DNA of 64,000 nt. It comes from Lutibacter agarilyticus (GTDB taxonomy: Bacteria > Bacteroidota > Bacteroidia > Flavobacteriales > Flavobacteriaceae). Below, piece by piece: positions 8,973 through 17,898 of this stretch. The stretch covers positions 124,001-188,000 of the forward strand of contig NZ_FZNT01000006.1 of the NCBI RefSeq assembly GCF_900188235.1. Reading direction: 5' to 3'. The translations under genes and the position numbers were made by a program. Numbering within the stretch: position 1 is the stretch's first letter; each line of letters opens with the position of its first letter. The notes under the pieces are model-generated. The model made no database searches and was not told the DNA's origin. It saw only the letters and a list, made by a program, of their open reading frames with translations.

Positions 8973-9390
8973 CAACAGGCTTTAAATGAATGTTGTTTTT
9001 TTTGTAGTTAATTACAACTTCAATAACTTTTTCTGCTTGTAATTTTTTAGATTCATCCTCTGATAATTCAAAATCTACAGGAGTATAATACACGCCGCTT
9101 TTTTGTATTTGATTAGATTCTATGGAGGTGTTATCTGAAGTTAACGTTAGTTTTCCTTCTTTAAAAATAAACGAAATGGTACAGCCAGTTCTTTTAATAT
9201 TAATTTCATGAATACCAAATAACACCGTTTTTAAATACGGAAATCCGCCTAATTCTTCAACATCAGCATATAAAATATGTGTAGCACATACAGCATATTT
9301 AGTACCTTCTTTATAATCAATTTGATTGAGAATTTCAGAAGCATCAACAGTTGGTTTTGGTTTAAATAATTTTGAAAGAGAAAAAGCCAT
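8953..9390 (-). CDS. Conserved hypothetical protein
   Basis: A 145-residue soluble protein that I do not recognise. There is no signal peptide or membrane segment. It starts with a short basic-amphipathic MAFSLSKLFKPKP stretch and then looks like a beta-rich single domain (alternating KLTLTSDN, VIEVVINYKK segments). Codon use matches its neighbours. It lies 19 bases downstream of the lipoprotein gene on the same strand, so the two probably share a transcript, and its last 20 bases overlap the 3' end of bshC tail to tail. Confidence 0.7.
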   Translation of the reverse strand: MAFSLSKLFKPKPTVDASEILNQIDYKEGTKYAVCATHILYADVEELGGFPYLKTVLFGIHEINIKRTGCTISFIFKEGKLTLTSDNTSIESNQIQKSGVYYTPVDFELSEDESKKLQAEKVIEVVINYKKNNIHLKPVANIQES

Positions 9391-9409
9391 AGAAGGAATT
9401 TGTATTTTA

Positions 9410-9841
9410 TTAATTATGGTATAATTGATTGTGCGTTAATTTATTACCGCAAGATTTACAACTGTCTGCAGCTCCTGAACCACCAGCACAGCCATTTGTA
9501 CAAGTATAGTGATAAACACCTTTTGTGTTTTGAGCTGGAGTAGGAGCTTTTGGAGCTGCTTGTGGCGTTTTTTGTGTTGGATTTGTAGCGTTACTCTCAA
9601 CTTTTAGAGGTCCCGATTTTAATAAGTCATTCGCGTGGTAAGCTGTATTGTGTGTATATGGATTTTTACATACTGGGCAATTTCCAGCCGCATCACCACC
9701 GCTATTTTCGCACTTGTTTTCACAAATATAATGTTGCACTTTTTTAACGGTGTTTTTAGAGTTTACAACTTTAGTTTTTTCTTCTTTACAGGAAATAGTA
9801 AGAACAACAATTAGTAGCACTAAAAAATTTAAAAGTTTCAT
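9410..9841 (-). CDS. Lipoprotein with two Cys/His metal-binding-like modules
   Basis: A 143-residue lipoprotein: signal peptide with a lipobox ending at Cys18 (VVLTISC). The mature part holds two copies of one module, near 38-69 and 110-142, each of the form HYxCxxxCxxSGxxAxxxCxxCxxxxTHNxxYH, joined by a Pro/Ala/Gln/Thr-rich linker. Four cysteines plus conserved histidines per module suggest a zinc or other metal site; the layout recalls heavy-metal-binding domains with a CPxC centre. Likely tethered in the periplasm or at the outer membrane. The role is unknown. Confidence 0.75.
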   Translation of the reverse strand: MKLLNFLVLLIVVLTISCKEEKTKVVNSKNTVKKVQHYICENKCENSGGDAAGNCPVCKNPYTHNTAYHANDLLKSGPLKVESNATNPTQKTPQAAPKAPTPAQNTKGVYHYTCTNGCAGGSGAADSCKSCGNKLTHNQLYHN

Positions 9842-9870
9842 AAACGTATATTTTTGTGAGTTGTAAAAAT

Positions 9871-9878
9871 CAAATATA
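9871..9878 (-). promoter_or_regulatory. Candidate -7 element for the lipoprotein gene
   Basis: The minus strand reads TATATTTG, matching TAnnTTTG, 29 bases upstream of the start codon. No clear -33 element accompanies it. Confidence 0.4.
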
Positions 9879-9932
9879 CTATAAAAACTAAAACTGTTTA
9901 ATTTTTAATGTTGAAATTCTAAATAACGGCAG

Positions 9933-11435
9933 TTATTCTTTAATTGAAAAACTTTGAATGGCTTTATTTGGCTCAATAATTGTTTCTTCTGCCCAAAAGT
10001 TAGCATCGTATTTAGCTAAGTGTGTAGGTTGAAAGTCTTTATTTTCGGTAATAGTTTCAAATTCAGCTTTATCAATTGCGTTAGTTTCATATACAAGGTA
10101 TTCAAAACGCTCAAATGAGTTGATTTTAGCTTCAATTTTTAAAGCGACTTCATTTTGTTTTTTTCTACCTTTTACATGTTTATTCTTTTCAATAATTGTT
10201 AAAGGACGTTTAATGCCAAAATCCATTCCTTTATCTAGCTGTACAAAATACGGGAAATAGTTATTGTTTTCTTTTTTGAAAAAAACTTTTGATTGGTATA
10301 AATTAGAACTGTATGATAATCCTAAAAGAGAAAAATCTTTTAAGTTTTTTATATTTTTATAATCCATTTGTACAATAGCAAAATCATTTACATTAACAAA
10401 CAAGGTTCCTTTGTACTCTTTACTTCCTTTAGGCTCAAAATTAATAATATAACAAGGTTCATTGTTTACAATGCTATATCCTTTAATGGTGTATTCGTAT
10501 TTATTTAGTTTGTCTATTAAATTAAACGTAGGGTCTTCAGCATAAAATAAAGATTCGTATAAGTTTTTGATACTTGATTTTATATAAAATAATTTTCTTT
10601 TAGATTTTTCTGCAAGCGCGGCAGAGTCTTTTGCTTTTAATTTTTCTTCAATTTCTTTTGATTCCTTATTTTCAGCAATAATAGAATCTACTTGTACTTT
10701 ACTGCCAAATATGCCCGATTTAATTTTTAAGTACGAATTTCTTTTTACGTTTTTATTTAAAATTTCTTCTAATTTTTTAGATAAACCTTCCATTGAAAGG
10801 TTTACATCTTTATCGTACAATTCAGCGGCCTTAGAAATGATTAGCTTCTGATTTTCTAAATCGGTATAGTAATTCCCTAGTGTTTCTTGGTAATAGTCGG
10901 ATTTACGTGGAATTAAGCCGTTAATACTATCAATTAATTTTTTATTGATTTCAGGGATACTAGATTCCTTCATATCCATTGTAAGTTTATTTACTGTAGT
11001 AATATAAGATTGTCTGTAAAATATTTTTTGATTTGAAAGTACATTTTGGTAGTTACTATCGATATGTTCTTCAACCAACTCCATAATCTCTTTGGCTGAA
11101 TAGTTGTTTTTAGAAAGATATACCAAGTCTAAATTTTCAACTTCTTCTTTTAAATAAAGGATGCTGTCTTTTAAGCTATTTATAGCAAAACCTTTTTTTA
11201 GATAACCAACAGATGATATATAAATACTATCCTGATTTATTTTACTTAAATCTAAACTAAAGTTACCTTCTTCGTTGCTAATAATTCCTTTATTAGGAGC
11301 ATAGGAAATACTTGCGTACGGAATAATTTCGTTGCTAATAGTATCTTTTAAGGTAGCTTGATAATTTTGAGCGTTGCTATTGAAAATACAACAAAAAATT
11401 AAAGTAAGTATAGCTAAATAGCTAAATGTTTTCAT
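9933..11435 (-). CDS. Exported protein with carboxypeptidase-like regulatory domain
   Basis: A 500-residue exported protein. The signal peptide ends near residue 22 (NSNAQ). Residues of about 25-95 form a CarboxypepD_reg-like beta-sandwich (DTISNEIIPYASISY, GIISNEEGNFSLDL, ISSVGYLKKGF), the domain that also caps many TonB-dependent receptors. The rest has a helical, charged middle and a C-terminal region with GYSIVNNEPCYIINFEPKG and FVNVNDFAIVQMDYK, typical of DUF5686-like or related Bacteroidota envelope proteins. It has no TonB plug or barrel. Probably periplasmic or outer-membrane associated; function unknown. Confidence 0.75.
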   Translation of the reverse strand: MKTFSYLAILTLIFCCIFNSNAQNYQATLKDTISNEIIPYASISYAPNKGIISNEEGNFSLDLSKINQDSIYISSVGYLKKGFAINSLKDSILYLKEEVENLDLVYLSKNNYSAKEIMELVEEHIDSNYQNVLSNQKIFYRQSYITTVNKLTMDMKESSIPEINKKLIDSINGLIPRKSDYYQETLGNYYTDLENQKLIISKAAELYDKDVNLSMEGLSKKLEEILNKNVKRNSYLKIKSGIFGSKVQVDSIIAENKESKEIEEKLKAKDSAALAEKSKRKLFYIKSSIKNLYESLFYAEDPTFNLIDKLNKYEYTIKGYSIVNNEPCYIINFEPKGSKEYKGTLFVNVNDFAIVQMDYKNIKNLKDFSLLGLSYSSNLYQSKVFFKKENNNYFPYFVQLDKGMDFGIKRPLTIIEKNKHVKGRKKQNEVALKIEAKINSFERFEYLVYETNAIDKAEFETITENKDFQPTHLAKYDANFWAEETIIEPNKAIQSFSIKE

Positions 11436-11500
11436 AACAATTAAAGTTTTTCGTATAAGTTGTATGACGAATATAATTTGAAATTGTTACCAATAGTGTT

Positions 11501-11535
11501 AAAAAAAAGCCATTCTTTATGAATGGCTTTTTAAT
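11501..11535 (-). terminator. Rho-independent terminator after lpdA
   Basis: AAAAAGCCATTC pairs with GAATGGCTTTTT around a five-base loop. Read from the minus strand it follows the lpdA stop by about 20 bases and ends in a long T-run; it may also work in the other direction. Confidence 0.85.
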
Positions 11536-11553
11536 TTAATAGTTTATTAACTT

Positions 11554-12942
11554 TTATAAATGAATTACTTCATCATAAGCATCAGCAACGGCTTCCATTA
11601 CGGCTTCACTCATTGTTGGATGCGGGTGTATAGTTTTTAATACTTCGTGTCCTGTTGTTTCTAATTTTCTACCTAAAACAGCTTCAGCAATCATATCTGT
11701 AACTCCAGCACCAATCATATGGCAACCTAACCATTCGCCATATTTAGCATCAAAAATTACTTTTACAAATCCATCAGGTGTTCCAGCAGCTTTTGCTTTA
11801 CCAGAAGCAGAGAAAGGGAATTTACCAACTTTAATTTCGTAACCAGCTTCAATTGCTTTAGCTTCAGTTAAACCAACACTTGCAATTTCAGGAGTTGCAT
11901 ACGTACAACCAGGAACATTTCCGTAGTCAATTTTTTCAGAATGTAAACCTGCAATTTTTTCAACACAAGTAATTCCTTCAGCAGAAGCAACGTGCGCTAA
12001 AGCCTGACCAGGAACAACATCACCAATTGCATAATAACCAGGAATATTAGTCTGGTAAAAATCGTTTACCAATATTTTATCACGGTCAACAATAATACCA
12101 ACATCTTCTAAACCAATATTTTCAATGTTTGATTTAATTCCAACAGCAGAAAGTACAATATCAGCTTCTATAATTTCTTCACCTTTTTTAGTTTTTACAA
12201 CAGCTTTTACACCATCTCCAGAAGTATCAACAGATTCTACAGAAGAATTAGTCATTACTTTAACACCAGATTTTTTGAAAGAACGTTCAAATTGTTTTGA
12301 AATATCAATATCTTCAACAGGTACTAGGTTTGGTAAAAACTCTACAACAGTTACTTCAGTTCCCATTGCATTGTAAAAATGAGCAAACTCTACACCAATT
12401 GCTCCAGAACCAACAACAATCATTTTTTTAGGTTGTGTAGGTAAAGTCATTGCTTGGCGATATCCAATTACTTTTTTACCATCTTGGGGTAAATTAGGTA
12501 ACTCACGTGAACGTGCACCTGTAGCAATAATAATATGATCTGCACTATATTCAGTAACCGTACCATCGGCAGCAGTTACATCAACTTTTTTACCAGCTTT
12601 AATTTTTCCAAAACCGTCAATAACGTCAATTTTGTTCTTTTTCATTAAGAATTGAACACCTTTGCTCATTCCTTCAGCAACATTTCTACTACGTTTTACT
12701 ACAGCTTCAAAATCTTTATCAATAGCTTCGGCTTTTAAACCATATTCATCTACGTGTTTTAAATAATCGTAAACTTGCGCACTTTTTAATAATGCTTTGG
12801 TTGGTATACAACCCCAGTTTAAACATATTCCACCTAAATTTTCTTTTTCAACTACGGCAACTTTAAATCCAAGTTGCGATGCTCTAATAGCTGTAACATA
12901 ACCTCCAGGGCCACTACCAATAATTATAACGTCGTATTTCAT
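11554..12942 (-). CDS. lpdA: Dihydrolipoyl dehydrogenase
   Basis: The flavoprotein E3 that reoxidises dihydrolipoamide in the pyruvate, 2-oxoglutarate and branched-chain dehydrogenase complexes or the glycine cleavage system. The 462 residues show the N-terminal FAD motif GSGPGGYVTA, the redox-active disulfide CLNWGCIPTK (Cys40, Cys45), the second GxGxxG motif VVGSGAIGVEFAHF, the FAD-contacting YAIGDVVPG, and the C-terminal HPHPTMSEAV with the catalytic His. No E1 or E2 genes are adjacent. It is flanked by its own terminator and a candidate promoter. Confidence 0.96.
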   Translation of the reverse strand: MKYDVIIIGSGPGGYVTAIRASQLGFKVAVVEKENLGGICLNWGCIPTKALLKSAQVYDYLKHVDEYGLKAEAIDKDFEAVVKRSRNVAEGMSKGVQFLMKKNKIDVIDGFGKIKAGKKVDVTAADGTVTEYSADHIIIATGARSRELPNLPQDGKKVIGYRQAMTLPTQPKKMIVVGSGAIGVEFAHFYNAMGTEVTVVEFLPNLVPVEDIDISKQFERSFKKSGVKVMTNSSVESVDTSGDGVKAVVKTKKGEEIIEADIVLSAVGIKSNIENIGLEDVGIIVDRDKILVNDFYQTNIPGYYAIGDVVPGQALAHVASAEGITCVEKIAGLHSEKIDYGNVPGCTYATPEIASVGLTEAKAIEAGYEIKVGKFPFSASGKAKAAGTPDGFVKVIFDAKYGEWLGCHMIGAGVTDMIAEAVLGRKLETTGHEVLKTIHPHPTMSEAVMEAVADAYDEVIHL

Positions 12943-12980
12943 GTTCTATATATTTTTTTATTCAATGCTGAATTTCGCAG

Positions 12981-12988
12981 CAAATTTA
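12981..12988 (-). promoter_or_regulatory. Candidate -7 element for lpdA
   Basis: The minus strand reads TAAATTTG, matching TAnnTTTG, 38 bases upstream of the lpdA start codon. No -33 match is evident. Confidence 0.4.
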
Positions 12989-13078
12989 CTTATTTTTTAA
13001 CTGAATTGATTTAAGAATTCGTTAATTCTTCAACTCCTTTTTTTCTAATATCGTAATTTTTAGCCTTTAAGCTGCGTA

Positions 13079-14854
13079 TTACATGCGTTCAGGAACACTA
13101 ATTCCTAATAATTTAAAAGCATCTTTAATAATAATGCTCACTTTTAATGAAAGCTGTGTTCTAAATATTTTTTCATTTTCATTTTCACAACCTAAAATAG
13201 GAACAGTTTGATAAAATGAATTGTATTCTTTTACTAAATCATAAGTGAAGTTTGCAATTAACGCCGGGCTATGATTTTTAGCTGCATTTTGAATTACTTC
13301 AGGGAATAACTGAATTTGTTTTATCAATGATATTTCTTTTGAATGCAATGAAATATCTTCAGAAGTAATTTCAACAGTATAATCAAAAGTAGCCTTTCTT
13401 AATATAGATTGAATTCGAGCATAGGTGTATTGAATAAACGGACCTGTATTACCTGCAAAATCTACAGATTCCTCCGGATCAAATAAAATACGTTTTTTAG
13501 GATCAACTTTTAAGATGTAATATTTTAAAGCACCTAAACCAATAGTTTTGTACAATGCTTCTTTTTCATCATCGGCATAACCGTCTAACTTTCCTAATTC
13601 TTGAGAAATAGTTCTAGCTGTGTTGGTCATTTCAAGCATTAAATCATCAGCATCAACTACGGTTCCTTCTCTAGATTTCATTTTACCGCTTGGTAAATCA
13701 ACCATTCCGTAAGATAAATGATACAAGTTTTTAGCCCAATCAAACCCTAATTTTTCAAGAATTAAAAATAGTACTTTAAAGTGGTAATCTTGTTCATTAC
13801 CAACAGTGTAAACCAATTCATTTAAATCGTAGTCTTTAAAACGCTCAATAGCGGTTCCAATATCTTGGGTCATATAAACTGCAGTACCGTCAGATCTTAA
13901 AACAATTTTCTCATCCAAACCTTCTTCGGTCAAATCAATCCAAACTGAACCATCTTCCTTTTTATAAAAAATGCCTTTTTCTAACCCATCAGCCACCACA
14001 TCTTTTCCTAATAAATAGGTGTTACTTTCGTAATAGTTTTTGTCAAAATCTACTCCTAATTCTTTATAAGTTTCATCAAAACCAGTATACACCCACTGGT
14101 TCATAGTTTTCCATAGATTAACAATTTCAGCATCACCAGATTCCCACTTCAATAACATTGCTTGAGCTTCTAATAATAAAGGAGCTTGTTTTTTAGCTTC
14201 TTCTTCGGTTTTGCCTTCTGAAATTAATTGAGCTATTTCTTGTTTGTATTCTTGGTCGAATTTCACATAATAATTTCCAACCAGTTTATCACCTTTTAAA
14301 CCTGTACTTTCTGGAGTTTCTCCATTTCCAAAACGTTGCCACGCTAACATACTTTTACAAATATGAATTCCACGGTCGTTTATAATTTGCGTTTTGTAAA
14401 CTTTTTTTCCTGAGGCAGCAATAATTTCAGCAACAGAATAGCCTAATAAATTATTACGTATATGTCCTAAATGAAGTGGCTTATTGGTGTTTGGTGAAGA
14501 ATATTCAACCATTACCGCTTTTTCATTTTCTTTAGGCTCAATGATCCCAAACTTGTCTGTTTTTAGAATGCTATTAAAGCTAGAAATAAAGAATGAATCG
14601 GAAATCACCAAGTTTAAAAAGCCTTTAACAACGTTAAAATCTTCAACTTCAGCAACGTTTAATTTTAAATATTCACCAATTTTAGTACCTATTTCAACAG
14701 GATTTCCTTTTACATAGCGTAAAAAAGCAAAAACTACAATGGTAATATCACCTTCAAAATCTTTTCTAGTAGCTTGAAATTCAACAGTATCAATTTCTTT
14801 ATCGTAAATTTCTTTAAACCCTTTTTTTACAGCGAGTTCTAAATTATGTTGCAT
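13079..14854 (-). CDS. argS: Arginyl-tRNA synthetase
   Basis: A class I aminoacyl-tRNA synthetase that charges tRNA-Arg. The 591 residues contain the N-terminal additional domain, the HIGH-type motif NKPLHLGHIRN near 127-137, a KMSKS-region counterpart GKMKSREGTVV near 392-402, and the C-terminal alpha-helical DALR anticodon-binding domain ending in ISVPERM. Length is normal for the family. It is a single-gene unit, divergent from the YkgJ-like gene with 80 bases between starts. Confidence 0.97.
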   Translation of the reverse strand: MQHNLELAVKKGFKEIYDKEIDTVEFQATRKDFEGDITIVVFAFLRYVKGNPVEIGTKIGEYLKLNVAEVEDFNVVKGFLNLVISDSFFISSFNSILKTDKFGIIEPKENEKAVMVEYSSPNTNKPLHLGHIRNNLLGYSVAEIIAASGKKVYKTQIINDRGIHICKSMLAWQRFGNGETPESTGLKGDKLVGNYYVKFDQEYKQEIAQLISEGKTEEEAKKQAPLLLEAQAMLLKWESGDAEIVNLWKTMNQWVYTGFDETYKELGVDFDKNYYESNTYLLGKDVVADGLEKGIFYKKEDGSVWIDLTEEGLDEKIVLRSDGTAVYMTQDIGTAIERFKDYDLNELVYTVGNEQDYHFKVLFLILEKLGFDWAKNLYHLSYGMVDLPSGKMKSREGTVVDADDLMLEMTNTARTISQELGKLDGYADDEKEALYKTIGLGALKYYILKVDPKKRILFDPEESVDFAGNTGPFIQYTYARIQSILRKATFDYTVEITSEDISLHSKEISLIKQIQLFPEVIQNAAKNHSPALIANFTYDLVKEYNSFYQTVPILGCENENEKIFRTQLSLKVSIIIKDAFKLLGISVPERM

Positions 14855-14879
14855 AATTTTAATTAAATATTAGGAAGTG

Positions 14880-14887
14880 CAAAAGTA
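14880..14887 (-). promoter_or_regulatory. Candidate -7 element for argS
   Basis: The minus strand reads TACTTTTG, matching TAnnTTTG, 25 bases upstream of the argS start. No clear -33 element is seen. Confidence 0.4.
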
Positions 14888-14911
14888 CACAATTTTTAAA
14901 AGTTTAAATTG

Positions 14912-14919
14912 TATTTTTG
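14912..14919 (+). promoter_or_regulatory. Candidate -7 element for the YkgJ-family gene
   Basis: TATTTTTG matches TAnnTTTG and ends 15 bases before the ATG at 14935. Its position argues that the upstream in-frame TTG at 14917 is not the start codon. Confidence 0.45.
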
Positions 14920-14934
14920 TTGAAAATTAAAGGG

Positions 14935-15447
14935 ATGGACGCGTTTTTAAAAGAGTTACCAGAATTAGCAAAAGAAAAACACTTAGAAACAAAAAAGTAT
15001 TTTGCTAGATTAAAGAAAAGAACACCTAAAAATTTAGATGTTGTAATGAAAGATTTGCACCAAAAAGAGTTTAAGAAAACAGACTGTTTAACGTGTGGAA
15101 ATTGTTGTAAAACTACAAGCCCAATATTCACAAATAAAGATATTGAGCGTATTGCTAAATCTATGAAAATGAGGGTTGTTAATTTTATAGCGCAATATTT
15201 GGAAAGAGATGGTGATGATTTTTATGTGTTAAAAACAGCCCCTTGTACTTTTTTTGATGAAAGTGATAATACTTGTTTTATTTATGATGTTCGCCCAAAA
15301 GCTTGTGAAGAATATCCACATACTAACAGAAGAAAGTTTATTCAATTAACAGACCTAACGTTAAAGAATACAGAGGTTTGCCCAGCAGTATATAATATTG
15401 TGGAAGCATTAAAAATTAAATTACCGTTTGTAGGAGGTAAAAAATAA
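14935..15447 (+). CDS. YkgJ family cysteine cluster (zinc/iron-chelating domain) protein
   Basis: A 170-residue cytoplasmic protein of the YkgJ/PF03692 family. Cysteines fall in the family pattern: CLTCGNCC at 51-58, then CTFFDESDNTCFIYDVRPKACEEYP further on, and a last cysteine in EVCPA. They are thought to chelate zinc or an iron-sulfur cluster; the biochemical role is not settled. The ATG at 14935 is preferred over an in-frame TTG 18 bases upstream because a -7 promoter element covers the TTG. It is followed 11 bases later by the exported protein gene at 15459. Confidence 0.85.
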   Translation: MDAFLKELPELAKEKHLETKKYFARLKKRTPKNLDVVMKDLHQKEFKKTDCLTCGNCCKTTSPIFTNKDIERIAKSMKMRVVNFIAQYLERDGDDFYVLKTAPCTFFDESDNTCFIYDVRPKACEEYPHTNRRKFIQLTDLTLKNTEVCPAVYNIVEALKIKLPFVGGKK

Positions 15448-15458
15448 ACAGTTATATT

Positions 15459-16631
15459 ATGCCAAATTTTTCAAAAAAATCATTTTTTATATTACTATTT
15501 TTTTTAGTTACATTTTTAAACGCCCAAAATGTATTATATATTTATGGAGATGTTTCTGCAGAAGGAGATATACCTTCAGGGGTTAAAGAACCATTTCATC
15601 AAATGCGTTTAAATGATACTGGCGATTTAGGGATGAGTCAGTTTTTAAATGCTTTGGAAGAAGTTAAATTAAATGTAACGGAAGTGTATGATCAGGAAAT
15701 TGAATTTACCTCAAAAAGTTTAGAAAATATTGATGTATTAATTTTAGGATCTAACCAACGTATGTTTTCTGAAAATGAAGCAGATGTAGTTGCTACATGG
15801 GTTAAAAATGGTGGCGGAATGGTAGTGTGGTCTGATAGTGCATTTGGAGGTGAGTATAAGGTAGTTGGTGTTGATAATGAAACAGGAAGAAATTCAGATA
15901 ATATAATCACGGAACAATTTGGAATGGAGTTTTTAACAGATAATGGAGCGGGAAATTATTTAGTGAAAGATTATACTGAAAATCATTTTTTGAACGCCAA
16001 TAATAAAAATGGTGGTGTAAAGTTTAGGGGGGAAGGAGTAAGTTTTGTACGTGTTTCTCCACCAGCAAAAATATTAGCCAAAGCTCAAGAAGGTGGTTTA
16101 GGAGGTGCATTAAGAGTAAATAAAAATGATGGAGTTTTTAATATAGAAACAGATGCGGCTTTAGCAGTTTCAACAATTGGAAAAGGTAGAGTGGTTGGTT
16201 TATTTGATCGAAATTTATTTTGGAATGCAGGAGCAGGTACACGTTTAAGCCATTCAGATAATAGAGAATTTACCCAACGATTAATGTTGTTTGCTGCAGG
16301 AGTTGAAGATGAAAGTAGAATTTCATTAGAGGTAAATAAAATTAATAAAGGAATTAATAACCCACCAAAAATTACGATTAACCATAATTTAGAAAAGAAT
16401 AAATTTGTTAATATAACCACCGTAATTGAAGACAATGATACAGACGATATTTATCCTGAAATTCATTGGAAACAGCTTAGTGGACCTGCGCAAGGAGTGT
16501 TTGAAAATAACAACCCAAACACCTTAACACCAGTAATTGAATTACCAAAAAAAGGTACTTATGTTTTTCAAGCAATTATAAATGATGGTGAATTTGATTT
16601 CAGAAAAAAGATTAAAGTAACTAAGAGTTAA
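15459..16631 (+). CDS. Exported protein with GATase-like N-terminus and Ig-like C-terminus
   Basis: A 390-residue exported protein with a signal peptide cut after LNAQ (near residue 23). Residues of about 25-290 look like a ThuA or glutamine-amidotransferase-like Rossmann fold: NVLYIYGDVSAEG, ENIDVLILGSNQRMF, VATWVKNGGGMVVWSDSAFGG, STIGKGRVVGLFDRNLFWN. The last 90 residues resemble a PKD/REJ-type beta-sandwich (NNPPKITINHNLE, HWKQLSGPAQGVFEN, GTYVFQAIINDGE). Such proteins occur in sugar or glycan contexts, but no enzyme residues can be assigned. It follows the YkgJ-family gene closely. Confidence 0.65.
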   Translation: MPNFSKKSFFILLFFLVTFLNAQNVLYIYGDVSAEGDIPSGVKEPFHQMRLNDTGDLGMSQFLNALEEVKLNVTEVYDQEIEFTSKSLENIDVLILGSNQRMFSENEADVVATWVKNGGGMVVWSDSAFGGEYKVVGVDNETGRNSDNIITEQFGMEFLTDNGAGNYLVKDYTENHFLNANNKNGGVKFRGEGVSFVRVSPPAKILAKAQEGGLGGALRVNKNDGVFNIETDAALAVSTIGKGRVVGLFDRNLFWNAGAGTRLSHSDNREFTQRLMLFAAGVEDESRISLEVNKINKGINNPPKITINHNLEKNKFVNITTVIEDNDTDDIYPEIHWKQLSGPAQGVFENNNPNTLTPVIELPKKGTYVFQAIINDGEFDFRKKIKVTKS

Positions 16632-16655
16632 ATTTGTCAAAGAAACCCGAAAAGC

Positions 16656-17891
16656 TTAATTGTATATTAAATACTTCTTTCTAATTTTTTTAAAAGCTTC
16701 AATTTTTGGTTGCCATGAATCTTGAATTTCTTTGGCTGAAAGTCCGTTTTTAAGTTGCTGTTCAAGTTCTAAACTGCCTGCGTGTATGGTAAAAGTACTT
16801 CCAAAGAATTTTTCTGTTGAGGGTGTTTTATTATAAGCATCAATCAACCATTCAATATTTACAGCGCTTAATTTTGAAGTATTTTTTAAATCTATACCAT
16901 AACATAATTTACTTTGATGTTTAGGGTATTTTGATCCAAAATTAGGTTCAGGTGTGTAACTAAACTCACTTTTTGGAAAAAAAGGAGCACCATATTGCTG
17001 AAATTGATATTCGGTTCCGCGCCCAGCGTTGATAATTGTTCCTTCAAAAAAACCTAAACTTGGGTATAAATTAATAGCAATATCGTTTGGTAAATTAGGA
17101 GAAGGACGAATAGCCAAATGGTACGTGCTTTTATGTTTGTAATTTTTTAAAGGAATTACCGTTAAATTACAAGTTGAATTGTTTTTAAGCCAACCTTCAC
17201 CATTTATCATTTGTGCATATTCCCCAATGGTCATTCCGTAAACTAACGGAACAGGGTGCATTCCCACAAAACTTTTGTATTCAATGTTCAATGTTGGTCC
17301 GTCAATATAATGTCCGTTTGGGTTTGGTCGATCTAAAACTATCAACGAAATTTTATTTTCAGCACAAGCTTTCATAACGTAATGCAACGTAGAAATATAG
17401 GTATAAAAGCGAACACCAACATCTTGAATATCAAAAATAACTACATCAATTCCCTTTAATTGTTCAGGGGTAGGTTTTTTGTTTTTCCCATATAAAGAAA
17501 CAATAGGTAAACCTGTTTTAACATCTATGCCGTCTGCTACTTTTTCACTAGCATCTGCTTTCCCTCTAAAGCCATGTTCAGGAGAAAACACTTTTTTTAT
17601 GTTGATTTTTAACTTCAATAATGAATCTATTGAATGGGTATAAGTTTCAACTTCATTCTTAAATATTACAGAAGTTTGGTTGGCAACAATGGCAATATTT
17701 TTGTTCTTCAAAAGTTGTAAATACTCAACTGTTTGTTGTGCACCGGTTTCAATTTTTGAAATTGAAGTAGTATTTTTTTTGGTTGAATTAGTTTCGGTAG
17801 TAGATTTATTGTTTTGACCACAAGAAATGAAGCTAAAAAACAAGCTGAAAACCAAGAAGAAATATGTATTTTTGAAAAATTTAGAAATCAT
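16656..17891 (-). CDS. namZ: NamZ-type exo-beta-N-acetylmuramidase (DUF1343) lipoprotein
   Basis: A 411-residue lipoprotein (lipobox SFISC near residue 24) of the DUF1343 family. Its characterised members, the NamZ proteins (GH171), release N-acetylmuramic acid from the non-reducing end of peptidoglycan fragments in cell-wall recycling. Hallmarks: IAIVANQTSVI, FSPEHGFRGKADASEKV, GLPIVSLYGK, VVIFDIQDVGVRFYTYISTL, VLDRPNPNG and a C-terminal HAGSLELEQQLKNG. Likely faces the periplasm or cell surface. The gene is divergent from the LolE-like permease, and the permease promoter appears to lie inside its first codons. Family assignment is firm; exact specificity is inferred. Confidence 0.85.
   Translation of the reverse strand: MISKFFKNTYFFLVFSLFFSFISCGQNNKSTTETNSTKKNTTSISKIETGAQQTVEYLQLLKNKNIAIVANQTSVIFKNEVETYTHSIDSLLKLKINIKKVFSPEHGFRGKADASEKVADGIDVKTGLPIVSLYGKNKKPTPEQLKGIDVVIFDIQDVGVRFYTYISTLHYVMKACAENKISLIVLDRPNPNGHYIDGPTLNIEYKSFVGMHPVPLVYGMTIGEYAQMINGEGWLKNNSTCNLTVIPLKNYKHKSTYHLAIRPSPNLPNDIAINLYPSLGFFEGTIINAGRGTEYQFQQYGAPFFPKSEFSYTPEPNFGSKYPKHQSKLCYGIDLKNTSKLSAVNIEWLIDAYNKTPSTEKFFGSTFTIHAGSLELEQQLKNGLSAKEIQDSWQPKIEAFKKIRKKYLIYN
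17845..17874 (+). promoter_or_regulatory. Candidate promoter for the permease gene, inside the divergent namZ coding start
   Basis: CTG at 17845-17847, 19 bases, then TATTTTTG at 17867-17874, a near match to TTG-N19-TAnnTTTG. It is 25 bases ahead of the TTG codon at 17899 and overlaps the namZ signal-peptide codons on the other strand. Confidence 0.5.
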
Positions 17892-17898
17892 TTATAAG

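Noticed and set aside
16085-16435. 116-codon minus-strand open frame
   Set aside because: It lies wholly inside the exported protein gene on the plus strand, whose translation has clear domains; the reverse frame is serine- and proline-rich noise.
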